Program-made: the position numbers and the translations under genes
Shown here: positions 36,819-49,756 of the stretch, piece after piece
How the letters are laid out: each line of letters begins with the position of its first letter
How positions within the stretch are numbered: position 1 is the stretch's first letter
Notes under the pieces: generated by a model
Database searches by the model: none
What the model was told of the DNA's origin: nothing
The model's input: only the letters and a program-made list of their open reading frames with translations
NCBI GenBank assembly: GCA_023525715.1
Contig: CM042011.1
Span: 58,260,854-58,324,853, forward strand
Source: Cichorium intybus
Taxonomy: Eukaryota; Streptophyta; Magnoliopsida; Asterales; Asteraceae
Direction: 5' to 3'
Length of the DNA stretch: 64,000 nucleotides

Positions 36819-38100
36819 ATACCTAAAAAGAAGCTAAGTTCCTTGTTCATGCTTATTTGGGACTTCTTAATTACACATTTTATAGTCTTCTACCATTTTG
36901 TGATCAGTTGATTTGAATATGATGTCATCTACATATATTTAGGTAAGCATATATGAGCTCGGTTAAATAGTGTTGGATCTATGATAACTCTCTTGGAACC
37001 TGATTGGATGTAGAGAAACTCAAACATAGTCTCATACCAAGCTTTTGGAGCCTTTTTAAGGTCGTATACAGCCTTGTGAAGCTTGTAACAGAAGTTCGGT
37101 CAAGATAGATATTTAAAGCCAGATGGATGTTGTAGGTACACTTCTTCTTTCAGTTGGATGTTGTAGGTACACTTCTTCTTTCAGTTATCCATTGAGTAAA
37201 TTAAGCACCTTTCACGTCTATCTACTACACTTTTATGCTTTTATGTACTGCATACACGAAAAATGTGTATCGCCTCAAGTCTAGCTAATGGGGAAAAGGT
37301 TTCCTCATAGTTAATTCCCTCTAATTGACCATACCCTTTGGCAAACGGTATTTTCTTGCTCTATATAATTGCATTAGAGTTATTAGGTTTGTTTTGAAAA
37401 ACCCATCTAGTTCCCACAATGGTACGACGATGACGTAGTAGGACAAATTCCTAGACTTTGTTTCTTTCAAGCTCCGCAAACTCATCTTGCATAGCCTATA
37501 TCCAATCTGAATCACCTATTTTTTCGACCAACGTCTTAAGCTCGGTGAAGAAGATGAATGCAACATGTTTGTAATGCACTTCAATGTCTTTTGCTAAAAA
37601 ATTTGGACGCCTGCAGATGGATTCCCTATGGGGATGATGTTTTATGCATATGCGCAACCATAAAAGTTAATGATCTATTGCTGTAGTAGAGTGAATATAT
37701 TAAGAGCAGATTGTTTGCTAGATGTACATCTTGGAGTGGACCTTGTTAAACTTGTAAGCGCCCTACAAATTGATCTTCTTCATCAAGGAATCTAAATGCT
37801 GACTGATCAACAAATTCTTGAAGTTAAATCAAAGGATTCCCATTAAGATGTTGAGGATCCCCCCTCAACAATTGAAGGCATACTCTGCTCCACCTTGACT
37901 AATGCAATCCCTGTAGGTGCAATAGTAGATGGATTCTACTATTCAATATGAGAGGTTGAATGATTCACATTGGTTTCTTTAGTAGGAGAAGGTCTTGTGG
38001 TGACAGTTTTTCGTTGTTGAGATTCAAAAGAGACTAATATTTTAGCATGAGCTCCGGTCTCTCTTGGATCAAACAACAAGTAATAGTAAATTTCAATTAT
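36819..38100 (-). pseudogene. copia pol remnant, right part
   Basis: On the minus strand, from 38100 down: a Ser/Thr/Pro-rich linker (RPSPTKETNVNHST), the RT start (LPKG, WELDGFFKTNLI), LKEEVYLQHPSGF, YKLHKAVYDLKKAPKAWYE and ELSFFLGMQV. Numerous stops and frameshifts. A 31-bp segment (gttggatgttgtaggtacac...) is tandemly duplicated at 37124-37186, repeating the EEVYLQH codons. Continues at 28320-28436 across the nested LTR. Confidence 0.75.
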
Positions 38101-38189
38101 ATTGATGGGTCCGTGAATATGTGGAATGTCGCTTTCATGAATAAAAGTAGCATACTAGTCATTCTTTTTCTTTTGGATGTATCGATCAT

Positions 38190-38790
38190 CAAATTGTGAC
38201 CATATAATACTTATAGTCACAAGTTTTTTATTTTATTATAATGATTATTAATTACTTTTAGACAAACACTGTAAACTAAATTGTGGCCGTAACATACTTA
38301 TAGTCCAACCTTTTTTATTTTGTCTTGAATTTTCTTTAATTTTAAACATACATCACAAACTAAATAAGCACCATAAAATTTTTATAGTCATATATTTTTT
38401 ATTTTATCAATGACGATTTTTTACTTTTAGATACATATACTAGAAATTAAATCGTGAGAATAACATACTTATAGTCCAACTTCTATTTCCTTTATCATGA
38501 TTTTTTTACTTTTAGAAACACAAATAAACTAAAACGGTGACCATAAGAGATTTATAGTCACACGTCTTTTATTTTCTCATGACAATATTTTACTTTTAGA
38601 CACAAAAGTTAACTAACACGGTGACCGTAGAACACCTATAGTCACATTCTTCTCTTAAACGTGCATAGAAATGCTTAAAGTCATATATTTTTTCTTTTAT
38701 CATTAAAATTGTTTACTTTTATAAACATATAACAATTAAATCATAACAATAAAATAATTATAGTTGCACGTTTTTTTTTTACCATGCGGC
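38190..38790. repeat. ~85-bp tandem repeat array
   Basis: 'ttatagtc' recurs at about 38211, 38298, 38382, 38469, 38552 and 38636 (spacing 83-87 bp) and then in more degenerate form to 38760. Units contain 'gtgaccataa' before and 'tttacttttagacaca' after. Flanked on the right by related single-copy sequence to about 38960. Probably internal repeats of a DNA transposon of unknown class. Confidence 0.85.
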
Positions 38791-38960
38791 TAATTAACAC
38801 TACGTTTAGGTCGCATATTATATATAGCTTGACCATATAAATTCATAAATTTTTTGCTAGAGTTAATTGTGATAGATGACGACATTTGACCATAATGTTC
38901 GACCGTAGCTAGCACTTGTTATATTCCTTATATTAGATCGTGGCTAAATGTGTGAATATA

Positions 38961-39272
38961 AGAATGTTCTAAGACCAAACAGAGCGCCATCACAATATGG
39001 TGCGGTGTTTGAGGTGGCAGCAACTCACCGCAAGGGTACGTCTCCCTGGCCGGTCAAGCCATCGCGGTCCACACCCCATATGCGGGGTTCGATCACTGCA
39101 CACACACCTCACACACACTACACCTAAACACCTATCGACCATTTTATGAACGTTTGAAAATGTTTTTTTTTAATTGAACTTTTTACCCTATAAATATCAT
39201 TTCAATCCAACCCTTTAAATCACAACTGAAGTACCTAAATTACTATACAATTATTCTCAAATTTAACTTCAC
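38961..39272. other. unassigned DNA with SINE-like piece
   Basis: Near 39085 'ggggttcgatcactgc' resembles a pol III B box, and the preceding 60-100 bp are more GC-rich than the surroundings, so a SINE head is possible. No gene otherwise. Confidence 0.25.
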
Positions 39273-39920
39273 AATGTCACCATCATCGTTATCTTCTATG
39301 TCCTCATGTGCAGATATGGTAAATGAGATGACATTTATTCACAAAATGATGCAAGGGGTCATCAACCATTTAGAAAATGAAGTTGAACGTTTAGGAGTGA
39401 GGACAATAAGTGGTCCTTTATGGAGATAACGTGAAGTTGGCCACAATTGCCTAATTGATAACTACTTTGTTGATGATTCCGTGTATATTGTAAAATTTTG
39501 ATGGAGGTTCCGAATGAGCAAACAACTATTCCTATGCATAATGACGATTTGAAGTCAAGGTTCCATTATTTCGGAGGCGACACATGGGATGAATATCAAA
39601 GGATATCTGAACAAAAGGCACGAGACTTAGTTTACAAGTTTGCTAAACCTATCATCTTGGTTTACGGTAAATGATATTTAAGTAAGCTTACTATTAGGGA
39701 CACCCACCAGTATTATACGACATTTGAAAACATGTATGGTTTCAGGAATGTTAGGTACCATAGATTGTCTGCATTGGCCATGTGCATTGTGTCCAAATGC
39801 ATGATGCGATCAGTATATGCCGGGTGATCACAAAGAGCCGACGATAATTCTAGAAATGGTGGTGTCATATGATCTTTGGTTTTGGTATGCATTTTTTGGT
39901 GTGGCATGTTCGAACAATCA
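39273..39920 (+). pseudogene. PIF/Harbinger transposase, 5' part
   Basis: From ATG at 39273 the frame reads MSPSSLSSMSS and then, after stops, CLIDNYFVDDSVY, a FRMSKQLFL block and an FGMLGTIDCLHWPCALCPNA segment. These correspond to the N-terminal helix-turn-helix side and the first catalytic aspartate (G-x-x-D-C-x-H-W) of plant PIF/Harbinger DDE transposases. Several stop codons and at least one frameshift are present. The gene is cut at 39920 by a 23-kb nested gypsy insertion and resumes at 63075. No terminal inverted repeats were recognised. Confidence 0.8.
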
Positions 39921-40691
39921 TGTAACATACCAAATTTCATAATAAAATTTTCGCTTTTAAAAGCGGTTCAAATACATAAAACGAGTTGGAAATAAAACAA
40001 TTTGATCCAATTACTATAATCTAAAGTATCTAAAACCGGGTTTATCAAAACAGTTTCAAACATTATCCAGCGGAAGATTTGAGTACCAAAATCTTAGATG
40101 CGATACAGTCGTGCTGTGCTCCAAACTCAAGCTAGCAAATACTAGAAAAACATTTAGGGTGAAAGAGTAAGCACAAAGCTTAGTGAGTTCCCTAAAATAC
40201 CACACGATCCATCCCATTCATACACATAAGCCATATATGACATATAGGAGTGACCTGCTATGCATCGTCTTTCTATCATTCAACATGCTCGAGTGCCCAG
40301 AAGGACCTACCATGCGTCGTCCTTTATCATGCAGCACCTTTGTATTGGCCGGCACGACCGGTCATTCATCTTGTGTAACACCCGGTTTCTTATACGAAGT
40401 ACACCAAAAAATTTTCGAACAATTTTACATCAAATGGGTATACTTGTACTCAAACCACGGAAACAAGATGTTATCAACATGTATAATTACACAAAAGGTC
40501 CTTACGATTTGACCAGGTATTACAAATAAATCTAATTCAACTAAAGGACAGGCTTTAAACTTGTTCGTCTTTCTTTATCACATGCCTTCCCCTATCACAG
40601 CTATAGATACCTGCAAAACAACACACCACTCAAGTGTAAGCTTATAAAGCCTAGTGAGTAATCTCCCTGCTCAACATCAACACAAGATGTG

Positions 40692-40695
<4 letters not shown>

Positions 40696-40738
<43 letters not shown>
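40696..40738. repeat. (TA)n microsatellite
   Basis: TA repeat in the left LTR of the LARD-like element. The right LTR has a much shorter version near 45989, showing expansion after insertion. Confidence 0.9.
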
Positions 40739-40741
<3 letters not shown>

Positions 40742-43700
40742 GATTTGGTATCAACCAAATCTCACAACACACTTCACTAATATTTCTCATTACATAATCT
40801 CTTTATCAACCGCTGTTGCTAATCTCAATAGCAAGTATATATATGTCTCTTCTTTATCTCCAAAACCTGCAACCACATTAGCGTTACTAACACCAGCTAA
40901 TTATTAGCAAACATCAACTCAAGAATAAGTACCACAACCAATACTGCTCATAACTCTATCTTGAACATTTGCTTGAACTCATTATGACTTCAACCATGGT
41001 CCGTCTCAACAACCCTTATGATTGTATAATTTGACTCAAAACTCTATAACACAACTCTAATGGTTGTATAATCAACATGTATATCTAACTCAATTATCAT
41101 TACTCATAAATAACAATTTACTTCATCAGAAGTTACAATCATAACAACAACATAACACAAGGACATATATACTACATGTATCTCAACATATATCAAATAT
41201 AACTCTACTAAAGTACTATAAAGTACTCACATGTTATCGGCTTAATATGTGGAACTCTCAAACCACGCGTACCGGACTCCTGTTCGCTAGACTTGGTCGT
41301 ATCAATACAGTCTAAATCAATTCTCCAACATCCACAATTATCTCAACAACATCTAACTCAAAAGATATAGTAATTGAAAGAGGAGAAAGGAGTATAAACA
41401 GTAAATATCAACTCTATATTTACCGAAACCCCAAAATCCGCGGTTTCTACTCATTCAACAGTAGAAACTTGACAATAATCACACCAATAGCTCAAAAGAC
41501 ATCCACTAACAATCTACTAACAACATATCTAACAACTTAGAGCTAAATCACAAAAATTGAAGCTAGGGTTTCAAAACCCCCAAAATGAAGAAATCACTCA
41601 CCTCGACGAATTAGGAAGCAAGAACACGTTTACGGGGTTAGATCCACACTTCTCTATGTTCTCCCACGAACCTCCAGGCTTCAATTGACCCAAAATCGCC
41701 ATCTCCAGCTCTAAAAATTGAAAAGGAAATGTTTTCCTTCGAAATGGGGTTTGCTGTGTTTTAAATAGATCTGCAGGCGTAACCTGACCCGGGTTACAGA
41801 GCCCGACCCGGGTTCCTTTTGCGATATTTATTTCATTCGTTCAGTAAGTGCAGCACGACCCGAGTTGTAGAACACGACCCGGGTTGGTTCCTTTTGGCAT
41901 TTTTCAAACTTAAATTTCTACCAAAAGGTCCTCTAACCACACTAACGCATATAACAACTTATATAATCTTAATTAAACTAAGATTAGTACATAAGAAGGA
42001 TTCCAATCTCTTCTCACTCATCAACAACTCAAAAATCGAAGGAAATCACAAGGATCGCTACACCTTTACGCAAAGCAAACTCATAGCTAGAATCACACCG
42101 ACTATAAGGTAATAACTCTACTTACCTTATAAAGCATCTCAATTTAAAATGGGTCTTTCAAGTTCTCTCCTCCTTCAAGAGATTCCGTCCTCAGGATCTC
42201 TTAGATTAGGCATGGCTTATACAACCATCTCATCACCGCAATCACACATTACACGCAATAATGATATTATCTTCTCATCAGCTCATATGACATGTATATA
42301 TCATTACATGTCATAATATATAACTATAGAACTCAAGCTTTCTCGATTCACATTACATTTAAAAACTTTCTCAGTCGACTTCTCTTTCCGCAAAATCTTA
42401 ATGCCCGCCATTATTCTCGTAAGATGATCTCTATAACCACATTGGTTATTACCATTTCTACGTGGACAACCACTCACAATGTACAAGAACTGGATAATAA
42501 CAAGTTTATCCAGAAGCAACCCAAGTAGCAAAAAAAATAAAAAAAATGTACGTGTATTAGTTCAGCTTGTCTCATATAGACATCTAAAACTCAACTTCCA
42601 TTCTAAATTTTCTCGAAATGATTTACTCTAACTCAGTAAGGAAAAACAGTCTCATTGTTTCACAACTCATTCTCTCTCAATTTACTCCTCCAATAACGAC
42701 ACGCCAATTATTGATTTCTCCTACTTGCACATTTTCATTGATTAGGGTAGGAGAAACGCTAATACAACATAAGAGACACAGACACTCAATTATTTCACTC
42801 ACATCACACGACTCATCAAAAACAGAATATAATTTCAGAATTAATTAGAACATTAGAAACTATCTCAAGTTTCCTTTATATCTCTTTTGGATTTTGTATT
42901 TAACCCTCGACACTTTAGTCAAACAAAACTCTTTTTCAGTTGTTTCTTCTATACAACTGTACCCTAACTCTCTAGAATCTCATCTATCTCTACTTCCACC
43001 TCAACACACTCATTAGGTTTTCACCCAATATACAATTTACAATCTTTCACTAAATGGCTCCTCTTCAATTCAATTTAACAGCATACCTCGTGTTATTTCT
43101 CTCGATATATTCACTCGTTACATCATCTCCTATGTGGAGAATCTGCATCACATTCTCATCAATCATTAGTCTTATTGGACTCGGCAATTTATTATCAAAT
43201 CAATTCTCAACACAATCGCATATATATTTCTCCCGATACATCATTAGTAAGAATTCTTCCCTCGTCATTTCTCCATCATTCTCATCTAGATTTCTAATTC
43301 ATTATAATTACACAAAATAAATCATACATACATACAGCTCACCGTAATCTCTACACACAACTCGTAAAGAATTAATAATGTTCAACACCACAATCTCTAC
43401 GGTGAGATCATATCTCATCACTCGACTAACTCATTAATCTCAAGGAAATAACTCAACATTATTATAACAAAATCTACTATCGATTGTCTCATACGAATAA
43501 GTAGTTTTGGCATCTCGACGTTCACACATTTCTATTATCAGCAGTAATCGATTTGATTGCTAAGGAACGAATCCTATCAATCACAATCACAATTACTTTT
43601 ATACTCTTTTAACTCATTTAATAGTTATACAACTTTATCTCGCTCAACAATCAAATAAGTTTCACACATTCTCAAATTAATATGTTAATACATAATTATA

Positions 43701-43842
43701 ACTCAATATCATCCTCAACATCGTCTAAACACAAATCACACATACTCAAAATAGTACAGTTTCAATATTTCATATCATCACCATACGGTGTACGTATGTC
43801 TACACATAAGCATGACACTGCAACATTACTCCAGCTCTGCTT

Positions 43843-44075
43843 ATGGTACCCCGTACCATCATCCCGTCTCGTCACTCACACTACCTTACAGTACCCCGCA
43901 CTGTCCTCCAAACTCACTACTCAACATTATCTCACGGTACCTCGTACCGTTCGTCGACCTCATTGTTCAACACTCTCTCATGGTACCTCGTATCGTTCTC
44001 TGTTCTAACCACTCAACGCTGTGTCACTATATCTCATACCATTCTCTGATCATATCATGGTGCCTCGTACCATTT
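43843..44075. repeat. array of KpnI-site hairpins
   Basis: Five palindromes such as atggtaccccgtaccat, cagtaccccgcactg, cggtacctcgtaccg and tggtacctcgtatcg recur about every 45 bp. A degenerate sixth lies near 44025. Confidence 0.85.
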
Positions 44076-44189
44076 TCTGATTGCAATCCATCTCTTCTTT
44101 GACTCTAGCGGGTCTCTTCTACGGTCTCGAGCCATATAGACTCACCGTCACTCCTATTTTTGTTTGAGTCACAAATGTCCCCACTACTC

Positions 44190-44430
44190 TAACCACAAGA
44201 TGCTCATTATGTGGTTCCACAGAAATATGTGGTCTCAACCTCAACTACTCAATATGTGACCCTACAAAATATGTGGTCTTAATCACATTTACTCGTTATG
44301 TGGCCCCAAGTGGCCTCACAAAATATGTGATCTCAACCACTTGGCTCGATATGTGGCCTCATAAAATATGTGATCTCAACCACTTGGCTCGATATGCGGC
44401 CTCACAAAATATGTGATCTCAACCACATAT
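44190..44430. repeat. tandem repeats with 'atgtggcctcacaaaatatg'
   Basis: About five units of 45-52 bp: 'ctcgatatgtggcctcacaa' followed by 'aatatgtgatctcaaccac'. Isolated further copies lie at 44508-44520 and 44710-44750. Confidence 0.85.
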
Positions 44431-47054
44431 ATTAGGCAATTAACTCAATCTCTAGGCCAATAAGGCCTATATGAACCACTCTAGGTTCTCTCAATTATAA
44501 CCACAAGGTACTCTTTATGTGGTTACTAAAATGTCATCTAACATCTCTGTCACAATTATCTCATCATGTGACGATTTCAAGTCACAAATACTCAATACTC
44601 ACATACCTATTCACAATCAGGTATAATATGCATTCAACCACACAATCACCGTCTTTCTCAACTCATACTCTTTTGGCTATCTCAGCCATTTGTTTTGATC
44701 AATCATAAGTACTAGTTATGTGGCCCCACATAATATGTGGTCTCAACCACAAAGTACTCGTACACAGAAATCTCGTCACATCTGTGAAACAACAAACAAT
44801 ATATACACAATATCATAATTTATATATTTTTCCACCATGTATATACTCAATATACACACTTTCTCATGGTTTCTAAGTATTCACCAAGCAACCGCTTATA
44901 ATCTCAATTATACATAATCACAAAGCACTCGTTATGTGATATGTAAACCTTACCTCAAGTGAACATGAGATTATCATCTCGATGCCGGTTACTACACTTT
45001 ATAACCACAATTCTCTAACACATGTAATTTCATTTGATCTTTTATGTGTCCACATGTTTTACACATATTCTATTACATGTATTATCAATAATTAAATACG
45101 CGCGACGCATTACAACTAACATGTTAAGTAAAATTACTTACATACTTCATAGCAAAAAATCTTGTCTTCTCATTAGCTGAAACTTGCATACTTCGGATCT
45201 CAACTCTTGAGTGTACTCGGCTACACTAACATGTCTCAACTCTTAGCTCATACTCAACTTATGCTCATACTCTTTCTCATCATGAGTTGGAATTTCGCTT
45301 CAATCGGGATCTCATCTCAATTAGAATCTCATCTCGTGTTCAGTTGACATCTCATTATCAACTAAAGTTCTTGTCTCCTCGTTAGCTGATATCTCATATC
45401 AGCCAAAATCTCGTCTCATCATCAACTATTGGTCCAACCGGCTCTGATCAATTTCTCAACTCATCCTTCATCTGACTCCATATCTGTATTTACACATAGA
45501 AAACAAAAAATAATAATATAACAGAATAGTTATACTCAACTCATACACTAACATCTGTAGCCGTATCTTTTCCAAGCATGTGATTGGGGATCTCTCTCCT
45601 CGGTTCAAGTCAAGGACTGTATACTTAAAGACCTAGTTCACTTAAACCATGCTCTGATACCAACTTGTAACACCCGGTTTCTCATACGAAGTACACCTAA
45701 AATTTTTCGAACAATTTTACATCAAATGGGTATACTTGTACTCAAACCACGGAAACAAGATGTTATCAACATGTATAATTACACAAAAGGTCCTTACAAT
45801 TTGACCCGTCATTACAAATAAATCTAATTCAACTAAAGCACAGGCTTTAAACTTTTCTATCTTTCTTTATCACATGCCTTCCCCTATCACAGCTACAAAT
45901 ACCTGCAAAACAACACAACACTCAAGTCTAAGCTTATAAAGCTTAGTGAGTAATCTCCCTGCTCAACATCAACACAAGATGTGTTAATATATATATATAT
46001 AGATATATGAAGGTTTGGTATCAACCAAATCTCACAACACACTTCACTAATATTTCTCATTACATAATCTCTTTATCAACCCCTCTTGCTAATCTCAATA
46101 GCAAGTATATATATGTCTCCTCTTTATCTCCAAAACCTGCAACCACAATAGCGTTACTAACACCAGCTAATTATTAGCAAACATCAACTCAAGAATAAGT
46201 ACCACAACCAATAATGCTCATAACTCTATCTTGAACATTTGCTTGAACTCATTATGCATTCAACCATGGTCCGTCTCAACAACCCTTATGATTATATAAT
46301 TTGACTCAAAACTCTATAACGTAACTCTAATGGTTGTATAATCAACATGTATATCTAACTCAATTATCATTACTCATAAATAACAATTTACTTCATTAGA
46401 AGTTACAATCATAACAACAACATAACACAAGAACATATATACTACATGTATCTCAACATATATCAAATATAACTCTACTCAAGTACTATAAAGTACTCAC
46501 CTATTATCGGCTTAATACGTGGAACTCTCAAACCACGCGTACGGGACTCCTGTTCGCTAGACTTGGTCGTATCAATACAGTCTAAATCAATTCTCCAACA
46601 TCCACAATTATCTCAACATCTAACTCAAAAGATATAGTAATTGAAAGATGAAAAAGGAGTATAAACGGTAAATATCAACTCTATATTTACCGAAACCCCC
46701 AAATCCGCGGTTCTACTTATTCAACCGTAGGAACTTGACAATAATCACACCAATAGCTCAAAAGACATCCACTAACAATCTACTAACAACATATCTAACA
46801 AATTATAGCTAAATCACAAAAATTGAAGCTAGGGTTTCAAAACCCCCAAAACGAAGAAATCACTCACCACGACGAATTAGGAAGCAAGAACACGTTTAAG
46901 GGGTTAGATCCACACTTCTCTATGTTCTCCCACGAACCTCCAAGCTTCAATTGACCCAAAATCGCCATCTCCAGCTCTAAAAATCGAAAAGGAAATGTTT
47001 TCCTTCGAAATGGGGTTTGCTGTCTTTTAAATAGATCTGCAGGCGTAACCCGAC

Positions 47055-48045
47055 TGACGACGCCTAGTAATATCAAGTATTTTAGTCGTCGTTAAGCCCT
47101 GTTTTGGATTAAATATATGTCTTAAATTGGCTAATATCACTTACTTTTGTGCCAAAGTTCTTGGAAATGTTTTTAGTGTAAATGCAGGGGTTTTAGTGCA
47201 ATTCTAGAGAAGTTATGGAGCAAAAGGGGCGAAAAAATGGATCTGGCAGAGATAGCGCCGCTATCTCGCGATGACATAAAATCTGCGTTTTTTAATTTCA
47301 AATTCCGAGATTGCGGGATAAGGCAACACGCGCGTCGCGGATTCTATATACCCGCGATGCGGAAACCCTAATTTCGCACAACTATAAATACCGGAGTCCC
47401 GTCCGACTTTTCACTCATCCCGGGACGCGAAGGAGGGATTCGAAGGCATAATTTCGTTAGTTTTTCCGTGGGAATCAATATTTTGGTTAGTAATTTAGTT
47501 TTTCTCTTGTTTTATCAACTCGGTATCGAGGTATTCCGCAATTAGGATTTCCATCGATTACTCGATGTTCGTTTAGATTTGTAATTTCTGATTTCAGTAG
47601 TAAATAGTTGGTAGTTTAGATTTGATTTGATTGTTTGGATATTGGTTTGATGTTTGATTTGGATTTATAAAAGTAATCATTCGGTTTGATGTTATTTTGC
47701 ATTATTGATGTTTGGATGTGTTTTGATTATATTGGATTGATTGTTTGCTTCTGGATTCTGAATTTAGTTTCTGATTTCAGTAAGGAACTTTAGTCTAGGA
47801 TTTGATTTGGGTTAGTTTAGTTCATGCTTGAGTTAGGTTTGGGCATTGGTCTTGGAATTGTGTTTTTTGTTGGTTTTTGGAAAAGTAGAAACAATATCGC
47901 TGGCTGTAGCATGACACTACAGTTGGTAGTCTGTCGTTCTATCTTGACCACGTAACTCCTGCGGATCGACCCTGACTACCACTATGCTAAGTGTGTGTGT
48001 TAGGTATTTTCTTATTTTGACCGCATGACGACCGCTGCGATGTCA
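47055..48045 (+). mobile_element. solo LTR, family X copy 3
   Basis: TGACGACGCCTAG... to ...GCGATGTCA, 991 bp, flanked by CCGAC (47050-47054, 48046-48050). GC-rich block at 47250-47365, TATA box at 47383-47390. Inserted in the right LTR of the LARD-like element, whose left LTR shows the uninterrupted sequence (41781 onwards). Confidence 0.92.
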
Positions 48046-49190
48046 CCGACCCGGGTTCCTTTTGCGATATTTATTTCATTCGTTCAGTAAGTGCAGCACG
48101 ACCCGGGTTTTAGAACATGACTCGGGTTGGTTCCTTTTGGCATTTTTCAAACTTAAACTTCTCCCAAAAGGTCCTCTAACCACACTAACACATATAACAA
48201 CTTATATAATCTTAATTAAACTAATATTAGTACATAAGAGGGATGCCAACCTCTTCTCACTCATGAACAACTCAAAATTGGAAGGAAAACACAAGGATCG
48301 CTACACCTTTACGCTAAGCAAACTCATAGCTAGAATCACACCGACTATAAGGTAATAACTCTACTTACCTTATAAAGCATCTCAATTTAAAATGGGTCTT
48401 ACGTCGTGCTAGCTCGGGACTTGACACAGTCCTAAACCCGCACAGGCCTATCCTAATATTAACAAGCCGCAAGAACGAATCATACAACTACACATAAGCA
48501 CATAAAGTCCTAACATCAACATACAATCATTCTATTTTTTCCTACAACACCATACTACCTACGCATGCAATTTCACACATAGTATAGTGAGGAGACTCAC
48601 TTGATCCATCGAGCTAAAAATACTCCACGCACATGTCCTCGAATCCCGACAACATGAACCTCCTAATAAGGATAAACTCCACTTAGCAAATCCTAAACCC
48701 CAAACAGGAGAAATCTCTAAAACCGGTTCCCCAAATTGCCCAAGTTTGACCAAAAGTTAAACAGGTTAAAAGTCAACGGTCAAAGGTCAAAGTCAAAGGA
48801 TAACGCCAAGTCAACCTTCACTTAGCGCGACTTTCTCTTATGGATAGTTTCGTTAAGTGTAATGGTCGCGAAATCCATTTTTAGGAGATAACATCGCTAT
48901 CCACATAGATAGTGGCGCTAAATCCGCTGTTCAGCCCAAAACTTTTTCCAGATCTTAATACGATAAGCCAAGGTCTAATACCTTCCAAAATTTTCCAAAC
49001 AGTCGCTAGATCCATAAAAATACAAACTTTCACGTTCAAACATGACCATGCATGTACATGGTCAATATCTAGGTCCAAAAAGAGAAAAAAAAACAAGCTT
49101 AAACACTCAAGGGAGCTTGCTTACTCCCAATACCAGTTCACAAGCTCCAAAGGAGGCTCTATGGACATAAAGATCAAACCTTTATACAGG

Positions 49191-49330
49191 GGCGGACCCA
49201 GGGGGTGCCCGTGTCCCTCCTGAAATTTTACCCCGTAGAGTAAATTTTTTTTATATATAGGTGTCCCTCGTCTAAAGAAAGTTGCTCCTTAGTGCCCCTC
49301 GTGTCCATTTTTTCTGGGTCCACCACTTCT
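49191..49330. mobile_element. hAT-like MITE
   Basis: Ends CAGGGGCGGACCCAG and CTGGGTCCACCACTT are imperfect inverted repeats about 110 bp apart; the interior is T-rich. The equivalent position in the right gypsy LTR lacks it but differs by a deletion, so the target duplication could not be verified. Confidence 0.6.
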
Positions 49331-49756
49331 ACTCATTAAGGTCCAGAAAATGAAGCTCTTGCTGACCCAACCTTGAAAGAGACCACCATGCACCACCACA
49401 TAACCTCTTATTCTTCAAGAAACCCTCTAAAAAGAGTTATGGAACCAAAAACTCTCTTCCAAGCCTCCAAGGAAGAAATCAGAGCTTCTAGGGGTGAAAT
49501 GGTGAAGAATGACGACTACCTATGGTTTTGAACCCTTAAATATGACCCAAAAACTGAAATCTGGGGTTTTGGTGCAAAGAGCGGCAGATAGCGTCGCTAT
49601 CCCCAGATAATGGTCATGCATGATCTGCACCCGCTTAACGTCGCTAGCCAATCCTTGATAATGTCACTCTGGACGATAGCGGCACTATCTCCAGTTTTCC
49701 TTAAAACTTATTTCCTTTAACTCCAAACTTAGTCATTTCGAAAACATGGTCTTACA

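Larger units (their letters stand above)
42161..45665 (-). other. LARD-like interior, no coding sequence
   Basis: A/C/T-rich on the plus strand, with only short spurious open frames. Contains a hairpin array (43843-44075) and a tandem array (44190-44430). Towards 45150-45450 there are repeated 'catctcatatcag' phrases. Confidence 0.6.
40374..48403 (-). mobile_element. coding-less gypsy derivative (LARD-like)
   Basis: LTRs 40374-42160 (1787 bp) and 45666-48403 (interrupted by a solo LTR). Flanks TCTTG (40369-40373) and TCGTG (48404-48408) are a one-mismatch target duplication. Complement of a tRNA-iMet primer-binding site at 45651-45665 and a pyrimidine-rich polypurine complement at 42161-42178. 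The 3.5-kb interior has no gag or pol. Closely matching LTRs suggest a fairly recent insertion. Confidence 0.88.

Noticed and set aside
38985..39120. Possible SINE or tRNA-derived sequence
   Set aside because: A B-box-like word is present, but the A box and the 3' tail are not convincing.
43682..44102. Overlapping plus-strand open frames of about 70-110 residues
   Set aside because: They arise from the hairpin array repeats and have no start context or family similarity.
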